Shown: one piece after another, positions 30,792 through 32,413 of the stretch | Numbering within the stretch: position 1 is the stretch's first letter | How the letters are laid out: each line of letters begins with the position of its first letter | Assembly (NCBI GenBank): GCA_026992735.1 | Contig: JALWYO010000134.1 | Span: forward strand, 1-32,413 | Length of the DNA: 32,413 nt | DNA from: Deltaproteobacteria bacterium | GTDB lineage: Bacteria; Desulfobacterota; Dissulfuribacteria; Dissulfuribacterales; QOAL01 | Reading direction: 5' to 3' | Notes under the pieces: model-generated | Database searches by the model: none | The model's input: the letters and a program-made list of their open reading frames with translations, nothing else | What the model was told of the DNA's origin: nothing | Position numbers and translations under genes: made by a program

Positions 30792-31859
30792 ATGAATTGC
30801 GGTAATGATGATATCCCCTTTGAGAAAAAGGCATTGGAGGCAGCCATAAGGATTGCAGTTGTGGCTGCGCTTGTGGTCTGGACATACCAGATTATTCGGC
30901 CGTTTATCATGCCGGTTATCTGGGGAGCCATCCTTGCCATTGCCGTTGAGCCGTTTATTGCAATATGTTCAGAGCGGCTCCATGGAAGGCGTAAGCTGGT
31001 ATCCATTCTGTTTGCGCTTATCATTATCCTGGCGCTCATCGTGCCTGTGATAAAGCTTTCCTCGTCTTCCATTGTTGCCCTGCAGCCGGTAATCAAGAAT
31101 ATTGATAAGGTCCACATCACAATTCCTCCTCCTCCGGAAAATGTAAAGGCATGGCCTGTTATTGGCGAATATGTATCGGATTTATGGTCTCTTGCCACCA
31201 CTAATATTGCTGGACTCGTCAGGCAGTTTGAACCACAGATAAAATCTGCAGTGCTGTTTCTGCTGGGTCTTATAAGCGGCGGGGTCAAGGCTGTGCTGGT
31301 CTTCATCATCTCCATTGGTATTGCATCGGCAATCCTGGCAACGGCAGACAAGTCGACTGCAGCCATACACAGGGTGATACGGAGGTTTGCCGGTCAGAAG
31401 GCGGATGCAATCCGCAACCTCGCCACTGCCACCATCAGGGCAGTGATGCTCGGGGTTGTGGGCGTGGCAGTCATTCAATCCCTGCTTGCTGCACTTGGAA
31501 TGTTGATAGCCGGCATACCCCTTACGGGGTTGTGGGCCGTGCTGGTATTGATACTGGCAGTGCTTCAGCTTCCGCCCATACTGGTCCTGGGGCCGGTAGC
31601 CGGATGGTATTTTACAGCCACAGACAGCACAACATTTGCCGTGGTATTCCTGATATGGTGTGTAATGGTAAGCACCATTGATGGTTTTCTGAAACCCCTG
31701 TTCATGGGCCGAGGGGTGAATATCCCCATGCCGGTGATACTGCTGGGCGCCCTGGGCGGCATGATGTTTTCTGGCATAATAGGCCTGTTTATAGGCGCAG
31801 TGGTGGTTGCCATCAGTTATATACTGTTCATGGCCTGGGTCGATGAGGTTGAGGAGTGA
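30792..31859 (+). CDS. AI-2E family (UPF0118, PerM/YdiK-like) membrane transporter
   Basis: The 355-residue protein has about eight membrane segments. These include the N-terminal pair AIRIAVVAALVVWTYQIIRPFIMPVIWGAILAIAV, a periplasmic-type loop at about 95-140 (HITIPPPPENVKAWPVIGEYV), and the conserved C-terminal region ILVLGPVAGWYF through DGFLKPLFMGRGVNIPMPVILLGALGGMM. The latter is the strongest family mark. Members were named for autoinducer-2 export (TqsA), but others are sodium/proton antiporters or have no known substrate. GGAG lies 8 bases before the ATG. It follows the glycosyltransferase remnant on the same strand, so it may belong to the lipid transcript or have its own promoter. 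Confidence 0.9.
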   Translation: MNCGNDDIPFEKKALEAAIRIAVVAALVVWTYQIIRPFIMPVIWGAILAIAVEPFIAICSERLHGRRKLVSILFALIIILALIVPVIKLSSSSIVALQPVIKNIDKVHITIPPPPENVKAWPVIGEYVSDLWSLATTNIAGLVRQFEPQIKSAVLFLLGLISGGVKAVLVFIISIGIASAILATADKSTAAIHRVIRRFAGQKADAIRNLATATIRAVMLGVVGVAVIQSLLAALGMLIAGIPLTGLWAVLVLILAVLQLPPILVLGPVAGWYFTATDSTTFAVVFLIWCVMVSTIDGFLKPLFMGRGVNIPMPVILLGALGGMMFSGIIGLFIGAVVVAISYILFMAWVDEVEE

Positions 31860-31893
31860 AAACAAGGCATCCCCGAGCCGTGGGGCACTGAGG

Positions 31894-32413
31894 TTACTTC
31901 ATCCTGGAGGGATTGAACCTGATGCCTATTTCTACAGGGCCGGGGCGCAGCTCTGGAGGCAGTGGCGGCAGAGGATCGGCATCGTTTACGGCCTTCAGCA
32001 CCGATCGGTCGAATGCTGCGAATCCAGAGCGTCTCTCAAACTGCCGGCTGATTATGTGGCCATCAGCCATTATCCTGATGGAGACTATTGCCTCTATGTC
32101 TTTCTTGTTAAGCAGATCCTCCGGGAAGTGCCAGTTTTTCCGTACCTTCATCCATATTGCGCCAGCATATTGTTTTAATGTGTTGCTTGTTCCTGAGCCA
32201 GCGGCAAGGCCTGCCGATGCCGATGTGCCCTGGCTGGCGCCGGACATTACCTTTTTCTGAATGCTTGCCAGGCGTTCCTGGAGCCTCTTTTCTTCTTTTT
32301 GATTCTCTCTGACCCTTTTTTCTATATCCTTAAGGTGCTGTGAGAACCTGTTCTCTTCGCTGTTTTTTTGCTTCTGTATGGCAGTCTTTTTCCTGGCTGG
32401 CGGCTTGGAGGCC
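31894..32413 (-). CDS. TolA/TonB-like C-terminal domain protein, 5' end outside the window
   Basis: The frame stays open from its TAA stop at 31894 to the window edge, beyond the first listed ATG (32247). Upstream codons read a charged helix (NRFSQHLKDIEKRVRENQKE and KRLQERLASIQKK), as in the TolA periplasmic coiled coil. The C-terminal domain (KQYAGAIWMKVRKNWHFPEDLLNKKDIEAIVSIRI through FDRSVLKAVNDADPLPPLP) is a TonB/TolA C-terminal fold. The protein probably spans the periplasm to link the inner-membrane Tol-Pal or TonB motor to outer-membrane partners. With the N-terminus missing, TolA and TonB cannot be separated with certainty; the coiled coil favours TolA. It converges on the AI-2E gene. 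Confidence 0.85.
   Translation of the reverse strand, partial: ASKPPARKKTAIQKQKNSEENRFSQHLKDIEKRVRENQKEEKRLQERLASIQKKVMSGASQGTSASAGLAAGSGTSNTLKQYAGAIWMKVRKNWHFPEDLLNKKDIEAIVSIRIMADGHIISRQFERRSGFAAFDRSVLKAVNDADPLPPLPPELRPGPVEIGIRFNPSRMK

Overview
The window reads as a chromosomal segment of an anaerobic, probably sulfate-reducing deltaproteobacterium (Desulfobacterota). This is an inference from gene content: a tungsten-type aldehyde:ferredoxin oxidoreductase paired with a polyferredoxin, a membrane polyferredoxin, a Cys-rich PAS kinase, DUF2232 inside the S6-S18-L9 operon, and a bacterial sphingolipid cluster. Nothing here fixes the species. No rRNA, tRNA, CRISPR array, phage gene or transposase gene was seen.

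Layout. (1) 79-5527, minus strand: a housekeeping operon read right to left as rpsF, rpsR, DUF2232 membrane protein, rplI, dnaB, rsmG, followed by a long coiled-coil protein of unknown function. (2) 5838-9626, plus strand: proteostasis and transcription genes hsp20, lon and greA, with structured intergenic regions. (3) 9779-10972, minus: a cation diffusion facilitator fused to a NifX/NafY-like domain. (4) 11296-14633, plus: a four-cluster ferredoxin overlapping an AOR-family enzyme, then an orphan PAS histidine kinase. (5) 14899-15549, plus: a membrane-anchored collagen-like protein with 55 uninterrupted Gly-X-Y triplets. It converges on a U32 peptidase-family gene that overlaps a HAD-like phosphatase gene. 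(6) 18694-23768: a UbiD-family decarboxylase diverging from a Tim44-like protein, then a minus-strand pair made of an exported protein and a NapH-like polyferredoxin. (7) 24249-30760, plus: the most notable region. It holds an acyl-AMP ligase (AasR-like), an extended SDR (CerR-like), an acyl carrier protein, serine palmitoyltransferase, an MsbA-like ABC exporter and the broken start of a GT4-type glycosyltransferase. This matches the bacterial ceramide pathway known from Caulobacter. (8) 30792-32413: an AI-2E family permease and, convergent to it, the C-terminal part of a TolA/TonB-like protein that runs off the window.

Mobile and repeat layer. A 234-bp MITE-like element with perfect 13-bp terminal inverted repeats and a 5-bp ATAAA target duplication sits exactly at the cerR stop codon and separates cerR from acp. 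Its right end recurs, degraded, at 18.6 kb. Part of its interior recurs at 23.95 kb inside a hairpin with different arms. That 24-kb locus also shares a 33-bp block (31/33) with the sequence just upstream of the ferredoxin-AOR genes. These copies form a small family of non-coding elements that no ORF explains.

How the genes work together. The sphingolipid genes give a coherent route. AasR loads a fatty acid onto the dedicated ACP, Spt condenses it with serine to 3-ketosphinganine, CerR is the ketoreductase, and the ABC protein is a candidate flippase for the product. The ceramide synthase that adds the second acyl chain (bCerS) is not in this window.
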